Origin: CAVVNC01 sp963750015
Lineage (GTDB): Bacteria; Desulfobacterota; Syntrophorhabdia; Syntrophorhabdales; WCHB1-27
Length of the DNA stretch: 64,000 nucleotides
Direction: 5' to 3'
Assembly: GCA_963750015.1 (NCBI GenBank)
Contig: CAVVPU010000127.1
Span: 1 to 64,000, forward strand
Made by a program: the position numbers and the translations under genes. Below, piece by piece: positions 63,975 through 64,000 of this stretch (its first letter is position 1; each line of letters begins with the position of its first letter). Below the pieces are notes generated by a model that worked only from the letters and a program-made list of their open reading frames with translations, was not told where the DNA came from and did no database searches.

Positions 63975-64000
63975 TGACAGGCGAAGAAGGCTACACGGTT
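63975..64000 (+). CDS. Start of a truncated gene
   Basis: ATG at 63975 with AAGGAGG eight bases upstream begins a frame (MTGEEGYTV) that runs off the window. The product cannot be identified. Confidence 0.5.

Noticed and set aside
1..64000. tRNA genes, rRNA, CRISPR arrays, integrases or transposases
   Set aside because: No array of spaced repeats, no tRNA-like cloverleaf and no transposase motif was seen by eye; a tRNAscan and IS search would be decisive.

Overview
The window reads as about 64 kb of chromosome from a Gram-negative anaerobe. Supporting signs are RND efflux pumps with outer-membrane channels, many lipoproteins, a 2-oxoacid:acceptor oxidoreductase operon, ferredoxin and Fe-S flavoproteins, and two genes whose in-frame UGA sits at a redox cysteine position (selenocysteine). 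My best guess, by inference only, is a syntrophic or sulfidogenic Desulfobacterota lineage (for example Syntrophorhabdia-like). I see no rRNA, tRNA, CRISPR array, phage or insertion sequence.

Layout. 1-2.6 kb: an ABC transporter of the FtsX-permease/LolD-ATPase type, with the permease broken by frameshifts. 2.6-7.6 kb (minus): phoU-pstS-pstC-pstA-pstB-pstB plus a small membrane protein. 7.7-10.1 kb: a glycosyltransferase and a tandem-kinase protein. 10.1-14.9 kb (minus): radical SAM protein, rnc, an unknown gene, a cold-shock gene with a sigma-54-like promoter and tandem palindromic upstream sites, and a TolC-type channel. 15.3-26.4 kb (plus, except one): small unknown, Fe-S flavoprotein, type 2 IPP isomerase, enoyl-CoA hydratase, FakA/FakB-type fatty-acid kinase pair, glutamate dehydrogenase, selenothioredoxin, DUF4404 (minus), LapA-domain protein, FAH-family enzyme. 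25.1-28.9 kb: a muropeptide-recycling group (AmpG-like permease, DUF1460 hydrolase, NagA-like deacetylase, Gph/MupP-like phosphatase). 28.9-33.5 kb (minus): livKHMGF. 33.5-34.2 kb: a gene-free stretch with a perfect 132-bp direct repeat. 34.2-35.4 kb: selenoglutaredoxin and a thioredoxin-reductase-like flavoprotein. 36.0-42.6 kb: 2-oxoacid oxidoreductase (gamma, FAD/ferredoxin fusion, alpha, beta), a GntR regulator and a LarA-like protein. 43.0-52.0 kb: MdtABC/MuxABC-type RND pump with NodT-type channel, the third gene frameshifted. 52.3-53.9 kb: glycine-zipper lipoprotein and FMN reductase. 53.9-58.3 kb (minus): a MexEF-type RND pump. 58.6-64.0 kb: NudC, cytochrome b5/DUF2231 membrane protein, a pair of M16 proteases, a ferredoxin and the first codons of another gene.

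The strongest unusual signals are: (i) two PstB ATPases whose motif losses are complementary, which predicts an asymmetric ATPase heterodimer; (ii) two selenoproteins of the thioredoxin fold; (iii) a sigma-54-type promoter with phased palindromes ahead of a cold-shock gene; (iv) a 2-oxoacid oxidoreductase with a built-in NAD(P)/FAD subunit fused to its ferredoxin subunit; (v) a compact muropeptide-recycling cluster. Three single-base frameshifts in two genes should be tested against reads before they are believed.
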